Below, piece after piece: positions 21,743 through 34,338 of a stretch of 64,000 nucleotides of DNA. How positions within the stretch are numbered: position 1 is the stretch's first letter; each line of letters starts with the position of its first letter. The translations under genes and the position numbers were made by a program. The notes beneath the pieces are model-generated. The model was not told where the DNA came from. It saw only the letters and a program-made list of their open reading frames with translations, and ran no database searches. This stretch comes from Romanomermis culicivorax (taxonomy: Eukaryota; Nematoda; Enoplea; Mermithida; Mermithidae). The stretch covers positions 806,001 through 870,000 of the forward strand of contig CAWUHX010000089.1 of assembly GCA_963922205.1 (NCBI GenBank). The letters are read 5' to 3'.

Positions 21743-24700
21743 ATGCCTAACGAAAGGATACCAAGAGGTAATACTTTACGTAGATCACCACCCAGAGTGG
21801 TGAGTGCTGGGAATCTAGTCAATTTGGGAGACGGAGATCAGCAACGGCAGGCTGCTCCTGACCCAGTGATCCCAGATCAAACTCCCGCGAGGGTTCAACC
21901 ATTGCAGCAGAATGCAATGCATTTTACGCCTCAAGATGCAGGCGTACCAATTGACCGACCACCAGCGATTGCCATCGATCCGCAGGAGGCGGGCCTGGCG
22001 AATCCGAACCCAGACGCCGATGGACCGCCGCAGCAAAATTTCAAAAGGTCACCGCCGCCAAAGGTCGAATTAGCAGGACCAAAAAGGGACGTCGTTACGC
22101 CCGAAATTCGACCGAATTTGGAAGAAAGGGACCCCGAAATCGATCAAAGATTAGAGAGGATCCCCCAGGAACAAGAGCGATTCCAACCGCAGGAAAGAGC
22201 TCCAGAGATGTCCAATCACGAGTTGGCGATGCAGCTACGCGAATTGAAAGGGACCGTCGAAGCCTTGTTCGACATAATCGCGAATGCCGCCACAGAGGAC
22301 AACAAAAGGGAAGCCGACAGGCGCCGACAGGAGCCGGATAGACAGGTTAGACCATGTAATAGGGGTGCAGAAAGAGACAACCGTCTCGCTGCTGAAATGA
22401 ATGCAGGCGCAGGGCCTAGTAATAGGCCTGATGTTGATGAAGGGCAAAGGCTTAACTTTGAGCCCAAAAGTTGGAAAGGTCCAGCTAGAGATCTTCGATT
22501 CGAAGGAGCTGAGCAGTCGGCAGACTTCAGGAATCAAAACCAGATAGCTTTGCAGCATCCAACTTTAACTAGAGTGGTCTATGATGGTAGAGGAAATATA
22601 GTTGATCCAAATACCCTTAGACCAGATCAATTGGCATGTTTCCCATATAGGGATTACAGGTTTGACAAAGACAATATGCCATCATATCAAGGAGGTGTAC
22701 CACCTCAACGAGATCCAAATAGGGTTATGCTGCAATCCCTGAACTCTGATCTTGATCCAGTATTAACAGCAGCTTATGATCAGAGGGAAGTGCCTTCAAA
22801 TAATTTGGCACAAGAGATTGTAGTCAGGAATATCGTTAAAGGTGTGTTACCCAAACTTTTAGATGAGGGTATGGTAAATCAGCAGGTGCTTAGCTTCTTA
22901 ACAGCACTTGAAGGGGAATTCCGTAGGGATACACCCGAATCAGCTAAGTATGAAGCACTGCTGAGGCTTTCTAAAGGTAGACCAAAGGCTGTTGCAGGAG
23001 ACAACATGACCTATAGGGAGGCCAGGAGAGCCATTATTAATGTCTTTGCACCTGAATGTAACCTGGAAATGTTAACCAGGGAGTTATTTGAGATCCAACA
23101 AAGACCCAATGAACAGGCCGTAGAGTTTTTGAAAAGGGTCAGTATATTAGTGGAACTAGTTAAAGGTGATTTGGACTATCAGTCTAAACAGAGACTGATC
23201 ATTGACACCTTCATATATAAGAGTGACCCCACGTTCCAGTCTGAACTTAAGAATTCAAAACATACCTTTAGAACTTGGTATGATCTAGCAGTTGAAGTTC
23301 ATGACACTGAACGTAGATATAGAAATGCCTTCCAGAGATATGGACCCAAGGGTACACAACAGGATCCTATAGTAATTAATGAAGTAGGTATGCCTAGTGG
23401 GCATGATCCTGAAATTGCCGTAGTTGCTAGGAACCAGTCAGAAGGATATCAACAAGGCCAGAGGCAAAGGTTTCGGCAACCATACCAAACCGTAGGTAAT
23501 CAGGTACAGGCCCAAACCCAAAGGTCAAGGAGTGATTCTCCTGAAATAGAGGAGATTCCAGTTCGGGAAGCCCCTAGGGCTCAGACCGAAAAAGGTAAGA
23601 AAGAATCTCTTCTATTGAAAATCTCAAAAGAGATGGTACAACTGGTCGAAAGGTTCGACCAGCTCGAGCAAAAGGTTGATAACAGGCAAATGGAAAATCG
23701 GTCTGATGTGGCCATACCTAGTACCAGTCAGGGAGGTCAAGTTTCCCGAGATCCGACAAAGCCATGGTGTGAGTTCCACAAGAACATAACACATAATACT
23801 GCAGACTGCAGGACATTGAGAGTATTGTCCGAGCGCAGGAGCAGAGGTAGAGCCAGCTTCCCTACCTTCAACAGGGGAGGCTTCAACACTTTTGCTAGAG
23901 GTAACTATAGAGGTAGAGGAGGTTACCCAAATGCCAACTATAATAGCAGAGGTAGAGGTGCGTATAATGTAGGCTATTCAGGTTATCAGGATAGCCACGA
24001 GAGTTACCAACAGAATTCAGATTATAATGAATTTCTGGAGTTTAAGAAACAGAAGGAGCTGCAGAAGCAGTTCCAACAGATGCAGCAATACCAACAGCAA
24101 GCTGCATTACAGCATCCTCAGCCTCCTCAGGCGATTATGGGTCCGACTCAGACTCTTCAACAGGGTCAATTCACAAATCAGCCACCTCAAAAGGATTATT
24201 CGAGTGTTATGGTTGCAAGGCAATCTCAAATGAGTCCTTTAGGTGAAGTAAACCAGAGAGTGAGTTGCCCAAATGTTGTATTAGGTAGTATTGTGCAAAT
24301 GAATGCAATTGCACCACAACCTGTAGTACCATCAGTACAAGTAATAAGGAGAGGCACACCAGCTAGTCCCCAGGAACAACATTTGCTGGATACGTACCCC
24401 AGAACAGCCCCATTCCACATTGAGGTTGTTATAAGAGGTCGTAAGACAATGGCTCTAATTGACACAGGAGCTCAGTGCACTGTCATGTCGGCTAAGTTTC
24501 TGAAAGAAACTTTGGGCCCGGATTACACTGAATATCCGAGGATATTAAATGTTACTGTAGCCAACGGTAAGACAGTCCAAGCCCATGGGTATATCCAATT
24601 TAGGATGGATACATTGTGTGGACAGTTCCCCGTTAAAGCAATTGTAATTCCTGAAGCAGGTGAAAATGTCATTGTGGGTACAGACTTTTTGGCTCATCCT

Positions 24701-27700
24701 CAGGTAGGAGCCATAATAGATTTCAGGAATAGGACGATGACGCTCAACAACCATCAACAACGGATATACGTGACGCCGGACCAGCCCCAATCGAATTGTG
24801 GAGAGGTCATGACCACGAGCACCGCGGAATCCACGATGAGCGCCACCGACCAATACCAGCCAAAGATTTGCCTGCTAAAGGTTTCGGTGCCAGTGGTAAG
24901 TGTGAACCCCATCTACTTACCAAGTGGTACTGATATACTTCTGAGAGCAAAGCTCTGGGATAAGGTAGGCGAAAATCGCCTTAATGGAATCATAATAGAG
25001 TCTGAAGAGAATGAAGAAAGGTTCCACATTGATAGTACCATAGTAGATGGTACAAAAGATGATTTTGTTGTTATGGTATCCAACAACACAGGATCAGGAT
25101 GCCATTTGAAAAGAAATCAAATAATTGGCCATACTAATTCAGTGTTGTGTGATATGGATAACCAAGATCAACTCAAGGGGAAGATAGTTGAGGATCTGGA
25201 GAAGCTGCAAACTTGTGCAGTTCAAGCTAGACCTGAAGCTCCTCAATCGGATGAGAAAGCATTCAAGGAAGCTTTGTACAATATGCTAGCTAAATCCAAC
25301 ATACCATCAGAGCAATTGGAACAAGCTCTACGATGTCTCGCAAAATATAGAGACGTGTTCAGCTTGCCCAATGATCTGCCAACTACTACACCCTACCTGA
25401 CCTGTAAAATAAATACAGGCGATGCGGCCCCTGTGGCAAAAAGGTATCACAGGACTGCTATAAATTTACGGCCACACGTTCGCGAGCATGTGCAAGATAT
25501 GCTCAGAAAGGGTGTAATTGAGCCATCAAAGTCGCCTTGGGCAGCTCCGTTATTCCTTGTAGGTAAAAAGGATGGTACCAAGCGACCAGTAGTGGACTTT
25601 AGGGGTATAAATGATGTTACCAAGGATGATAAGTATCCCATTCCTAGAATGGATGACTATCGAGACTGTTTAGGTAAAGCCAAATTTTATACTACCCTAG
25701 ATCTCAAATCAGGATATTGGCAAGTGCCAATGGATGAGGAAAGCAAGGAAAAAACTGCTTTCATATGCCAAGAAGGGCTTTATCAATTTAAAGTCATGCC
25801 CTTTGGCCTAAAAAATGCGCCAGCCGAATTCCAGCGTATGATGGAAAGAGTTTTGCATCCATATGTTTGGAAAATCTGTCTAGTCTATATAGACGACATT
25901 ATTGTGTTCTCAAATACGTTTGAGGAACACCTAGTTAATCTAGAGCTAGTCCTGCAAGCTCTAAGAAAGGCTCATTTGACCTTGAAGCCGGAGAAGTGTG
26001 AATTCTTGCCTGAGAGAGTTCATTTTTTAGGACATATCTTAAATTCGGATGGAGTTTCCCCAGATCCAAAAAAGGTCAAAGCAATAAATGATTTCCCATT
26101 CCCAGAGTCTAAATGTAAACTGCAAAGGTTTTTAGGTATGTTGCAGTGGTGTAAAAAGTTCATACCGGGTTTAGCTAAACATGCTGAACCATTGTATAAA
26201 TTAACCGGGAAGAACTGTGTTTGGGAAATCACGGAGGTTCACCATCAGGCTTTCAGGAGCCTGAAAGAAGCACTATTGTCTGTGCCATTCCTTAGGTATC
26301 TGGTTTTGGATGGGTCTGCGGACTTTGTCCTTCAGACAGATGCCAGCGGAACGGCACTAGGAGCAGTCCTTTACCAGGAGACCGAGTCAGACCGCTGGGT
26401 AATTGCTTATAATAGCAGAATTTTAAAGGCGGATGAGAAAAAGTGGTCAGCCATGGAAAGGGAGTGCTTGGCAATAGTATATGGCTTAAAGTTATACAAG
26501 CACTACCTAGTAGGTCATAAGGTGATCATAAGAACTGATCACAAACCTTTGTTGTCAATGAAGGTCAATGCCATGACCAATGGTAAATTGAAGAGATGGT
26601 ACTCATTCATCTCTCAGTTCAACCATAAATTAGAGTATGTGCCTGGAAAACAAAATGCCATGGCAGACTTTTTGTCCAGGATGGATGAACCAGACGATCA
26701 AGCGGAAAAGATACCGCCAAAGTGGGAACACATGTTCTCAAAGGATAAACGAGAGTCCGAAAACCTGAAAGATCTTGAGGCACAGCTAATTGAGAAAAAG
26801 CATCTCAATTTGGTAAAGAGATTCAGAATTCTGACAGATCGGAATCCTGAAGACGGTACTCCGTTACATCCGGAGCCAAAAGGTAAGAAGAATCAGAGGA
26901 CTGATATGAGTCCAGGATTCATCCAGATTTATCCAGAAGATTCTGAGGGTGATCCAGAATCAAACTCGCCTGCAGACTTGGTAAATGCCGTAACTACAAG
27001 GAGCATGGCGAAAGAAGCGGAGAAGAGTAATCAGGCTCAGATCCAGCCTGATGGCAATCAGGTCAACGAAAAGGTAAGTAGGGGAAATCAGGACAAAGGT
27101 AAGGAAAAAAGAGTAACCTGGTTATACCCAGAGAAGGAACAGGAGTTTACTTTGGCAGACCCCAAAGAAGATGAATTACCAAAAGGGCTAATTAGAGATG
27201 ATCTCATGGCCCTCTTGCAGAGGAAAGATGAGGTACTACGACCATACTTTGATAGATTGGGTCCAAATGGGACAACCAAGTATCATAGTGGATTTTATAT
27301 CCAAAATGACGTGTTATACCGCGAAGCCGGACAGGGATCGGATGATCAGGTGGTCGTCCCATCCTGCCTTAGGGACAATACTTTGCACCAGTACCACGGT
27401 GCCGTAATGATGACTCATCAGGGGTTCAAAAGGACCCTTGCTATGATTAAAAAACGGTTCTGGTGGCCTGGAATTGAAAAGGATGTCAGGCACTGGATCA
27501 AGTTTTGTCCAGTTTGTCAAATGGCTAATCAGGGAAACACGGAAATTCCCCCACTGATACCAATTATTCCACAAGGTCCTTTTGACATAGTATCAGTGGA
27601 TATCGTGGGTATTTCTCCACTCAGTGAGAAGAGACCGTATGTCATAGTCTTTCAAGACTATTTTACAAAGTGGGTTGAAGCTGAACTGATCCCGGATCAG

Positions 27701-28579
27701 TCGGCTAGCACCGTTGTAGATACTTTTCTACAAGCTATTGTATTCAGGCACGGGACTCCACGGAGACTACTCAGCGATAGAGGAGGTTGTTTTACCTCAG
27801 ATCTAATGAAGGAGATCTGCAAGTTATTGGAGTGTCAGAAAATGTTTACAACAGCCTACCATCCACAAGGAAATGGTATGGTAGAAAGGTTTAACCAGAC
27901 ACTCATCAAACAGCTCAGAAAGGTGGCCATCGAGGAAAAAGACAACTGGCCAAGATACTTGAGAGCCGTGGTGTTTGCTTACAATGCCACACCACATGCA
28001 GCCACGGGGCAATCCCCATTTTCGTTGCTTAGAGGTCACGAGGCAACCTTCGGGTTAAACCTATCGAAAGCATACGATATTGTAATGCCGGACAGCAATG
28101 CTGAGGCATACAAATTTGTGTTGACCAATCATTTAGTCAACCTTTACGAGGATATTGCTAAAAATATCCAGAGTGCTGTCGAAAAATCGAAGAAATACTT
28201 CGATAAAAAGTCCAAACAAAATGGATTTAAAGAAAAGGATTGGGTTCTGCTCAAAGTAGACAAGCAGAAAAAACTAGGACTACCATGGTCCGGTCCATTC
28301 ATAGTTACCGACATTTCGCGAGAAGCAGAGAACGTTGTCACCATTGTACATTGGGACAACCCGCTAAATCGCCAAACTGTTTCAATCAGCAGGTTGAAAC
28401 ATTTTCGCTACGAGACCACTAGAGTCTTGCCGCGAATAGCGCGAGCCAATCAGGACGCGCCACGTGACGAAAATACGTCACTTTCCAATATGGCACAAAC
28501 AGTTACGACTGGAGCGCCGAATCAAATGAAATCATTTGAAAATTTGCTCAAGGTGAATCTATGCGCGATCTCGCGCTGA
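21743..28579 (+). CDS. Gypsy-type gag-pol polyprotein, intact
   Basis: One ORF of 2278 residues with no internal stop. Order: coiled-coil-like segment (about 155-200); gag capsid region (about 380-510); a Cys/His knuckle [14 protein letters not shown] (about 675-690); RG-rich (700-750) and Gln-rich (755-840) stretches; aspartic protease DTGA at 907 with IVGTDFL near 977; reverse transcriptase (about 1225-1480) with YIDD at 1382; RNase H (QTDAS 1533, MEREC 1571, RTDHK 1597); a 170-residue charged linker; integrase with HHCC finger (about 1880-1925), DDE residues D1953, D2012 and E2048 (D-35-E), and a GPF-type module (WSGPFIV) near 2160. PR-RT-RH-IN order marks Gypsy/Ty3. Gag and pol share one frame, so no frameshift is needed. 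All catalytic residues checked are present, so it looks functional. Confidence 0.95.
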   Translation: MPNERIPRGNTLRRSPPRVVSAGNLVNLGDGDQQRQAAPDPVIPDQTPARVQPLQQNAMHFTPQDAGVPIDRPPAIAIDPQEAGLANPNPDADGPPQQNFKRSPPPKVELAGPKRDVVTPEIRPNLEERDPEIDQRLERIPQEQERFQPQERAPEMSNHELAMQLRELKGTVEALFDIIANAATEDNKREADRRRQEPDRQVRPCNRGAERDNRLAAEMNAGAGPSNRPDVDEGQRLNFEPKSWKGPARDLRFEGAEQSADFRNQNQIALQHPTLTRVVYDGRGNIVDPNTLRPDQLACFPYRDYRFDKDNMPSYQGGVPPQRDPNRVMLQSLNSDLDPVLTAAYDQREVPSNNLAQEIVVRNIVKGVLPKLLDEGMVNQQVLSFLTALEGEFRRDTPESAKYEALLRLSKGRPKAVAGDNMTYREARRAIINVFAPECNLEMLTRELFEIQQRPNEQAVEFLKRVSILVELVKGDLDYQSKQRLIIDTFIYKSDPTFQSELKNSKHTFRTWYDLAVEVHDTERRYRNAFQRYGPKGTQQDPIVINEVGMPSGHDPEIAVVARNQSEGYQQGQRQRFRQPYQTVGNQVQAQTQRSRSDSPEIEEIPVREAPRAQTEKGKKESLLLKISKEMVQLVERFDQLEQKVDNRQMENRSDVAIPSTSQGGQVSRDPTKPWCEFHKNITHNTADCRTLRVLSERRSRGRASFPTFNRGGFNTFARGNYRGRGGYPNANYNSRGRGAYNVGYSGYQDSHESYQQNSDYNEFLEFKKQKELQKQFQQMQQYQQQAALQHPQPPQAIMGPTQTLQQGQFTNQPPQKDYSSVMVARQSQMSPLGEVNQRVSCPNVVLGSIVQMNAIAPQPVVPSVQVIRRGTPASPQEQHLLDTYPRTAPFHIEVVIRGRKTMALIDTGAQCTVMSAKFLKETLGPDYTEYPRILNVTVANGKTVQAHGYIQFRMDTLCGQFPVKAIVIPEAGENVIVGTDFLAHPQVGAIIDFRNRTMTLNNHQQRIYVTPDQPQSNCGEVMTTSTAESTMSATDQYQPKICLLKVSVPVVSVNPIYLPSGTDILLRAKLWDKVGENRLNGIIIESEENEERFHIDSTIVDGTKDDFVVMVSNNTGSGCHLKRNQIIGHTNSVLCDMDNQDQLKGKIVEDLEKLQTCAVQARPEAPQSDEKAFKEALYNMLAKSNIPSEQLEQALRCLAKYRDVFSLPNDLPTTTPYLTCKINTGDAAPVAKRYHRTAINLRPHVREHVQDMLRKGVIEPSKSPWAAPLFLVGKKDGTKRPVVDFRGINDVTKDDKYPIPRMDDYRDCLGKAKFYTTLDLKSGYWQVPMDEESKEKTAFICQEGLYQFKVMPFGLKNAPAEFQRMMERVLHPYVWKICLVYIDDIIVFSNTFEEHLVNLELVLQALRKAHLTLKPEKCEFLPERVHFLGHILNSDGVSPDPKKVKAINDFPFPESKCKLQRFLGMLQWCKKFIPGLAKHAEPLYKLTGKNCVWEITEVHHQAFRSLKEALLSVPFLRYLVLDGSADFVLQTDASGTALGAVLYQETESDRWVIAYNSRILKADEKKWSAMERECLAIVYGLKLYKHYLVGHKVIIRTDHKPLLSMKVNAMTNGKLKRWYSFISQFNHKLEYVPGKQNAMADFLSRMDEPDDQAEKIPPKWEHMFSKDKRESENLKDLEAQLIEKKHLNLVKRFRILTDRNPEDGTPLHPEPKGKKNQRTDMSPGFIQIYPEDSEGDPESNSPADLVNAVTTRSMAKEAEKSNQAQIQPDGNQVNEKVSRGNQDKGKEKRVTWLYPEKEQEFTLADPKEDELPKGLIRDDLMALLQRKDEVLRPYFDRLGPNGTTKYHSGFYIQNDVLYREAGQGSDDQVVVPSCLRDNTLHQYHGAVMMTHQGFKRTLAMIKKRFWWPGIEKDVRHWIKFCPVCQMANQGNTEIPPLIPIIPQGPFDIVSVDIVGISPLSEKRPYVIVFQDYFTKWVEAELIPDQSASTVVDTFLQAIVFRHGTPRRLLSDRGGCFTSDLMKEICKLLECQKMFTTAYHPQGNGMVERFNQTLIKQLRKVAIEEKDNWPRYLRAVVFAYNATPHAATGQSPFSLLRGHEATFGLNLSKAYDIVMPDSNAEAYKFVLTNHLVNLYEDIAKNIQSAVEKSKKYFDKKSKQNGFKEKDWVLLKVDKQKKLGLPWSGPFIVTDISREAENVVTIVHWDNPLNRQTVSISRLKHFRYETTRVLPRIARANQDAPRDENTSLSNMAQTVTTGAPNQMKSFENLLKVNLCAISR

Positions 28580-29004
28580 TTTTTTTTATTTTTGTGTACA
28601 TATCTTGCGCGTGTAAGTACTAATTTTAATTTAAAATGTATTAATTTGTAATATTTATCGCGTTTATGTATTATTCGTATTAATTTTGTAAATTTTTCAT
28701 ATTTATCTCAGACTTTGGGAAAAATTCTTCGGAATTTTAGACCAAAGTGACAACCCAAAAAAAAAATTTCCGACATTTTTTCTAAAAAATTAATTTTAAA
28801 ATTTTTCATTTTTTCAAAATCAAACTATAGCTGCCCCCGCTTATCTGAATTCTAAACTTCCATCGGAAGGAAGAAGTAAAATATTCCCCAAATCGCGATA
28901 AAAAGGAAATTAGCAGAATTGCTATATTAAACTTTTTCAGCGTTCAAAATTTTGAAAAATTATAAATTTATTCGGAAAAGAAAAACATTTCGAAAAGAAA
29001 AGAA
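28580..29004. other. Spacer between gag-pol and accessory gene
   Basis: 425 bp of AT-rich sequence inside the retrotransposon. It includes TAATATTTATCGCG and poly-A tracts. It could hold a promoter or a splice acceptor for the accessory gene (inference); nothing is certain. Confidence 0.35.
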
Positions 29005-31346
29005 ATGGGAAAAGGCGCGCGGAACCGCCAACAAGCTCCGACGCGCGAGTGGTCGCACACAGAGCGCCACGTCGAATATGGCAGGGCCCAGCACCGCCAA
29101 GACAACCGTTTTTTCTTCATCGACGGTAAGTTTCGAACTTATTTTTATCAAATATTCTTGGAAACCGCAGGTAATGCCCAGAAGTCACTGGAAGACCAGC
29201 TCGGCGCCCCAAAGGGCAGACGAGGTTAGAACTTAGAGGGAACGAAAAATGGGAGTACTGAGAAGCGGAAGCTCGAAGCCAAGCAGGGAATTTCCAATTT
29301 GGAAATATACCTGATACCACCGAGAGCTATACGATTCAAAGGAAACCTAGAACCTTGGGTTCAGCCCGTTTTAAAGTTTTATCATCAAAAGTTTATCAAA
29401 AATTATTTTCAAATCAAATCAAATCATATCACTTTTTCGATATCAAATTCATTAAAAATTATCAATCTCGAGCGCTATAAAAATTGTAAATACAGCGCCA
29501 TAAATGGAGCATAGTTGGTCGCTCAAGCAACTGGTTAGAGATTGGTGTCCGATCAAGTGGTGGACAATCGGATCAGGTCTACCCTCCCCAACATATAGAG
29601 GTAGCAAGGGTAAGATTTGGTAAGGTGTTAGTTGCCTACCAGCTCAATGTTTGTATATCAGTGGCTCACCTAACAACCTGCACTAAAATTAATTTCTGCG
29701 AAACTTAACCCGCTTGGTGTTGTGGTGCTGGTGTAGTATAGACCCGAAAATGCGCTGAAAAGAGGGGAATAAACACTAAAATTAATAGTACTTTATGTTT
29801 AGATTATAACGTCAAACGGGCCGTACGAATCCACGAACTGGATCAGTGGTTTAAAGCCACATTTGGGTACTGGCCGGCTAATCCCAAGGAACCAAAATTG
29901 GTAGACATTGGGAAAGTCAGCCAGACACTCCATTTTATCCGAGAAGTGTCAATCTTCAGAGGACAACCAGTTTGTGGCTTCGACGTTGAAAAAGTCAACC
30001 AGGATAAGGTCGCCGCCTTGTTCAAAACAAGGGAGGTCGACAATCCAATGGGAAAGCAGTTTGCCCGATATGTCAGCTTCGCGCTAACGAATGCTCAAAC
30101 CTACGTTATTGATACAACGTCGATGATGCTCAAAGAGTGGACCAGCCTCCACGACTTCTTGAACTCCGACATGCTCTTCGCCGGATATGCCGTACTGGAG
30201 GACCTGGTGAGTATCTATAACGTGTGTGGCGCAGGGCGTGATAATAAGGACAGGGACAAAACTGTCCCCTTACGGGAATTTCTAAGAAAGACCAAGGGTC
30301 GATACTTTGACTTAGACCATTTCGCCCTCACCATGGTAGGAGTAAACCTGGAGAAAAAATGCTTTCAGACAGGTATCTGCCCCGAAACCTTTCGGTTAAA
30401 GGGGCTGTTCACGGAATTTTACTTGATAGACATGGGCCCCTACCAGTATGACTTTTCGTTAAAGGCGAACCGTGATCGGTTTGCCAAAAGGGGTATATTG
30501 CCGGAAGAGCTCAGATACGCCGCTCTAGATGCATACTACTCCTTATTGGTCATGTTTGCCGCCATTCACTATGGCATGGCCGATCAACTGCTTATGCAAA
30601 TGCAGATTTTCGACCATGACAAGGTGGATCCCAAACAGATCAACACCATTGCCCTGCATTTTTATCAACAATATCTAATGATTCCGGGCAATGTGAACCG
30701 AGAAATGGGGCTAGGTACCCCAGTTATGGAAACCGATCAGGTTCAACCAAATATGGTCTATCACATGATGAAGTGTGAAATGTATAACCGTTGGGCGGTA
30801 CAGATGCAGGGAAATAACACAGGTTATTATACCGCGCCCATGGAGTGTAATCCAGTTCGTCCTCAGGGAGTTCAGCTGCCAAGTGGCTTCTATCCACTGC
30901 TTCCAAGAGATAACAAACCAATGAAGGACGATGGATACACTACAGATAGTGATCCCGACGAAATTCAGGACGTCCAGATACCAGACTGGGTTAATATTTC
31001 AAAAGATATCCTGGAAAATCTCAAGTCAGGTGGAACCTACTGGGATTTAGACGGGAAAATTTCTTTGACTTTATACGAAAACGCCAAGCTATACTGGCAA
31101 CAGGCCGGGAAGCCCGATCAAATACCTGAAGAGGTGTTTTCAGCAAATAACCACTACCCAGTGGGTATCGAGGGCCATAGACAGGCCTATAAGACCAATT
31201 TTTATACGCCAAACTTGGCAAAAATTTCAGGTATGCTGGATGAGCGAAACTTTCCAGAGTTAGAGGCATGGCTTCATTCCAGAGCGGAGTGCGATTATGA
31301 AACATTTGGCATGGCCTCATTCCAGAGCGGAGTGCGATTATGAAAC
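29005..31346 (+). CDS. Retrotransposon accessory protein, DEDDy 3'-5' exonuclease part
   Basis: The main frame runs to the stop at 31343 and has no in-frame ATG at its start: upstream it stays open to a stop near 29740. A basic 5' exon at 29005-29125 (ATG at 29005, donor G|GTAAGT) joins in phase to an acceptor TTTAG at 29801-29802, implying a 677-nt intron. The exonuclease fold shows Exo I FDVE (Asp 29982, Glu 29988), Exo [13 protein letters not shown] (Asp 30201) and Exo [15 protein letters not shown] (Tyr 30516, Asp 30528), the DEDDy set of RNase D, WRN and MUT-7. These enzymes trim RNA or DNA 3' ends. The gene lies where env often sits, yet I see no signal peptide or membrane segment. The 3' end is frameshifted by a 43-bp duplication. 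Confidence 0.75.
31266..31346. repeat. 43-bp tandem duplication breaking the accessory gene
   Basis: Units start at 31266 and 31309, each with GCATGGC(T/C)TCATTCCAGAGC and ending GATTATGAAAC; one base differs. Since 43 is not a multiple of three, the frame before the duplication ends at 31343 while the long downstream frame opens within it. The same residues ([10 protein letters not shown]) appear in both frames. Confidence 0.9.
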
Positions 31347-34338
31347 TAGCGCTCTGCTAAACTATAACTTTCTAAATAGTTATACTAAAGAAGGCCAGGA
31401 AATGATAAAGAAAATGTCCTGGAAGTCAGGCGACCGCCTGGCTTACTATCTAGAGTTAGCAGCGACGCTACCGCCGTCGGAACCCCGCTTCCCATCTAAA
31501 AAAGGGGTATACGCATGGCAGAATCGGTTCGGATTTGTCCCGCTACGATTTCGAGAAGCCGAGGAAATCCTACAAATTGGCGACAACAAATCGTTATTGA
31601 AGGACGGAGCGTACAAGGTAAATCCTTATTTTTATGTAACTTTTTACTACGTAGGCTTCAAGACTTTGACGCCGGGACTGCGGTATCCCATGACGGAAAA
31701 CGCATCGCCGACCGATTACCCAATTACCTATGCACCAAGAAATCCGCTCGAGCTCAGACCGGAGTTTGTCAGCAAAAGCTTCCGGGAGAGAACAATCGCT
31801 TCGGAAATGCCCGGGTATACACTTACATATACCCCAGCCGGTGAGTTAATATCTAAGGTACCGGTAAATCGTCCCTCAACTTCCCAAACGGCGCAAGCCG
31901 GAGGGACGGGACAGGTTAAAGCGCAGCCGCAGGCGCTAGCGCCAGTGGTCAAAGCTACACCAGCTTTGGACACTGCTGCTACGCAGGCAGCTGCAGTAGT
32001 TGTCGTGGTGCCGCCGCCAATCCAACCAGCGGTGGCACAGCCGACTCAAGTACCTCAAGTACAACAACCGGCCGAGCCTGAGCCAGAGGTTGTCACCATC
32101 ATGCAGTCTGTACCTCCGGCACCAGCTGTGTTACCAGCTAAAGTGAAACAGCTCTTGCCGAAGATACGAAATTCAGACTCTGAATCCAGTTCAGAGGAGG
32201 ATGTTGAAGAAGAAGAAGAGGGTGAAATTCTGGAATCTGAAGGCCAAACATCAGAGAATAAGGATGCGATGGAGGCCAAAACTCAGAAACAGGCTCTTGA
32301 GGAGGAAAAAATCCAGACTCAAATTGACGAAGCAGTCACTAAAATGTCAGGGATCGATGTCAGACTGGAGAAGATGCAGGAAGCATCCCAGGAGATACCT
32401 GTGAAGGCCAAAGATCCTAAGGATCATGACCGACAAGCGAAGCAAGAGGCCCTACAGGCCAAAATTCAAGAACAGAGAAGGCTGACGCAGCAGGAATTCC
32501 TGCGTCAGAGGGCAATCCAAAGGAAGCTGAAGGAGCAGGCACTAGCCGATGATAGCTCAGATTCAGCCATTGCAGCGACAGAGCTGATGCGGAGGGGAAG
32601 AATTGCCGAGGAAGGTATTCCTGGAATTTATTCCCCAGACAAAGTTCAGCAGATGTTAGCTGAAGGGATGTCGGAAAAATTTATCCGGCACCTAGCCAAG
32701 GAAAAGGTAAGGCGCAGAAAGAGGATAGGTAAGGCCAAGCAACGCAGACTTGCAGCTCAGGGACAGCAGCAACAAGGAGTGGCCGCCACCGGATCCGAAA
32801 ACGACGCCTACGATACGGCCGAAGAAACAACGACCCCACAATACTCGACGAGCCAAAAGTCGAGATCGGAGACTTCAAAGAGTCAGACGAGAATGGAGAC
32901 TTCAAAAAGTCAGACGCGAACGGAGACCTCCATAGGCCAGACAAAATCGGATAGGACAACAGGGTCCACTGCGACAACTTCGTACACTCAGACGCGAACG
33001 GTATCGAAAACCGGCGGAGAGGTTAGTACTTCATCTGGCAAAAGCAAATCCGTGCCCTCCAGCTATACCGCAAGAAGTAGCAAACCTGCGGGAAGCGTAT
33101 TGGTGAAGCCCGATCTTGAATCGGAGGAGAAATTGATCAAGAAGGTCAAACTGAATGTGGTAGATAGTAGACCCGAAAGGGAACCACAGCAGTTTGTCAC
33201 TCCTGGTCAATTAGCCGAAACTCTGATTGATTATTGGGAGTGGCAACGGGAACAAAGGCGTTTAATTGGGCCGATCTCATTTGAAAATCCAGAGGTTGCC
33301 AATTATTTCGCCTTTGATCGGCAAGAACGGCCGATAATTTACAGAATGGTCAATGATGCTATGGCCGAAATTCATGATAATTACCGCCAGCAGTTTGAAA
33401 TGCAAGGTGGTTTCATGTTTGACGGAGAGCGCATCCCTGAGGAGATCTGGGAGTGGATCATCTTAATTCTCATCCCCAGATGGCTTCAGGACTACGATGC
33501 CTCAGACGTCTTTACGGCCATTAGGTATGTGACCCTAATGATTTTTCTTCAGTTGGATTTCGCTCCGATCACGCCAACGGCAATTGGTAGGTGGTATGCC
33601 CAGGCGTGTTCGTTTGCGAACAGACAACTAGTCGTTGAGGCCCAGGGAAACCGCGTAGACGATGTCTACATTGCAGCCTTTAATCAGTATATTTTTATGG
33701 GCTCGCAAAGGTTAAACCAGATGGGTGTTAAGAGGAAGGCACCAGGCGATGACAGGTCGCAAGCTGATAAATTTCAGCGAACGGCTGCCAAGAGCCCGAG
33801 TAAGTTCAAAGTGCCTAGACTCCCTCCGGCTAAGAAACAACCGCCGATGGTACAACAATCATCGGCTACGACCAGCCAGAGGTCATATAGTGAAGCTGCT
33901 AGCACTTCTTACAAAAGTCCACTTTCTCGGTCAAAATCAATCTCATCAAAATCTCTTAATTCAACTTACCGGACACAAAAACCACAACGCAGCAGCTCCA
34001 CTAGCAGTGGTCAAAGGCAGCAGGGGAGAGACGATATGTTCTCAAACCCGGCCCCGTATAGGGCTAGACCGGGGTATGACCAAGGTCAACCCAGAGGAGG
34101 CTTCAGAGGGCGCCCTCAGCGACCCTACGGAGGCCGAGGATCCTGGCAACACCAAGGTCAAGACCCGGATGCTCAATTCCATAATCCGAATTTTATGCCG
34201 CTAGGTAGACGCAGCGGGAGCCAACAAGGCCAAAATCGAGGCCAAGATGGAGGTCATACCCGAGGCCAACCAGGTCAGAGGGGGTACTATCAAGGTAGAC
34301 CTCGAGGAGGCTACCGACGCGGCGGGCAGCAGCAGTAA
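31297..34338 (+). CDS. Retrotransposon accessory protein, acidic/coiled-coil/RGG part
   Basis: An open frame of 1013 codons, probably the second half of the gene that starts at 29005. The first 170 residues look folded ([20 protein letters not shown]). Then follow a Pro/Ala/Gln-rich stretch (31870-32150), an acidic run ([14 protein letters not shown], near 32190), a long charged coiled-coil (about 32280-32560), Ser/Thr-rich repeats of the SQT type (32840-33000), a second folded block rich in Trp ([11 protein letters not shown] to [13 protein letters not shown], about 33220-33720), and an RGG tail ([10 protein letters not shown]) to the stop. The RGG and coiled-coil suggest RNA binding and self-assembly (inference). 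The first ATG lies inside the duplication, so initiation there may be artificial. Confidence 0.7.
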   Translation: MKHLAWPHSRAECDYETSALLNYNFLNSYTKEGQEMIKKMSWKSGDRLAYYLELAATLPPSEPRFPSKKGVYAWQNRFGFVPLRFREAEEILQIGDNKSLLKDGAYKVNPYFYVTFYYVGFKTLTPGLRYPMTENASPTDYPITYAPRNPLELRPEFVSKSFRERTIASEMPGYTLTYTPAGELISKVPVNRPSTSQTAQAGGTGQVKAQPQALAPVVKATPALDTAATQAAAVVVVVPPPIQPAVAQPTQVPQVQQPAEPEPEVVTIMQSVPPAPAVLPAKVKQLLPKIRNSDSESSSEEDVEEEEEGEILESEGQTSENKDAMEAKTQKQALEEEKIQTQIDEAVTKMSGIDVRLEKMQEASQEIPVKAKDPKDHDRQAKQEALQAKIQEQRRLTQQEFLRQRAIQRKLKEQALADDSSDSAIAATELMRRGRIAEEGIPGIYSPDKVQQMLAEGMSEKFIRHLAKEKVRRRKRIGKAKQRRLAAQGQQQQGVAATGSENDAYDTAEETTTPQYSTSQKSRSETSKSQTRMETSKSQTRTETSIGQTKSDRTTGSTATTSYTQTRTVSKTGGEVSTSSGKSKSVPSSYTARSSKPAGSVLVKPDLESEEKLIKKVKLNVVDSRPEREPQQFVTPGQLAETLIDYWEWQREQRRLIGPISFENPEVANYFAFDRQERPIIYRMVNDAMAEIHDNYRQQFEMQGGFMFDGERIPEEIWEWIILILIPRWLQDYDASDVFTAIRYVTLMIFLQLDFAPITPTAIGRWYAQACSFANRQLVVEAQGNRVDDVYIAAFNQYIFMGSQRLNQMGVKRKAPGDDRSQADKFQRTAAKSPSKFKVPRLPPAKKQPPMVQQSSATTSQRSYSEAASTSYKSPLSRSKSISSKSLNSTYRTQKPQRSSSTSSGQRQQGRDDMFSNPAPYRARPGYDQGQPRGGFRGRPQRPYGGRGSWQHQGQDPDAQFHNPNFMPLGRRSGSQQGQNRGQDGGHTRGQPGQRGYYQGRPRGGYRRGGQQQ

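Noticed and set aside
29117..29320. Minus and plus short ORFs between gag-pol and the exonuclease gene as separate genes
   Set aside because: They overlap the proposed intron and have no conserved pattern.
28952..31343. Accessory gene as an env glycoprotein
   Set aside because: No signal peptide, membrane helix or glycosylated ectodomain pattern; the motifs are those of an exonuclease.
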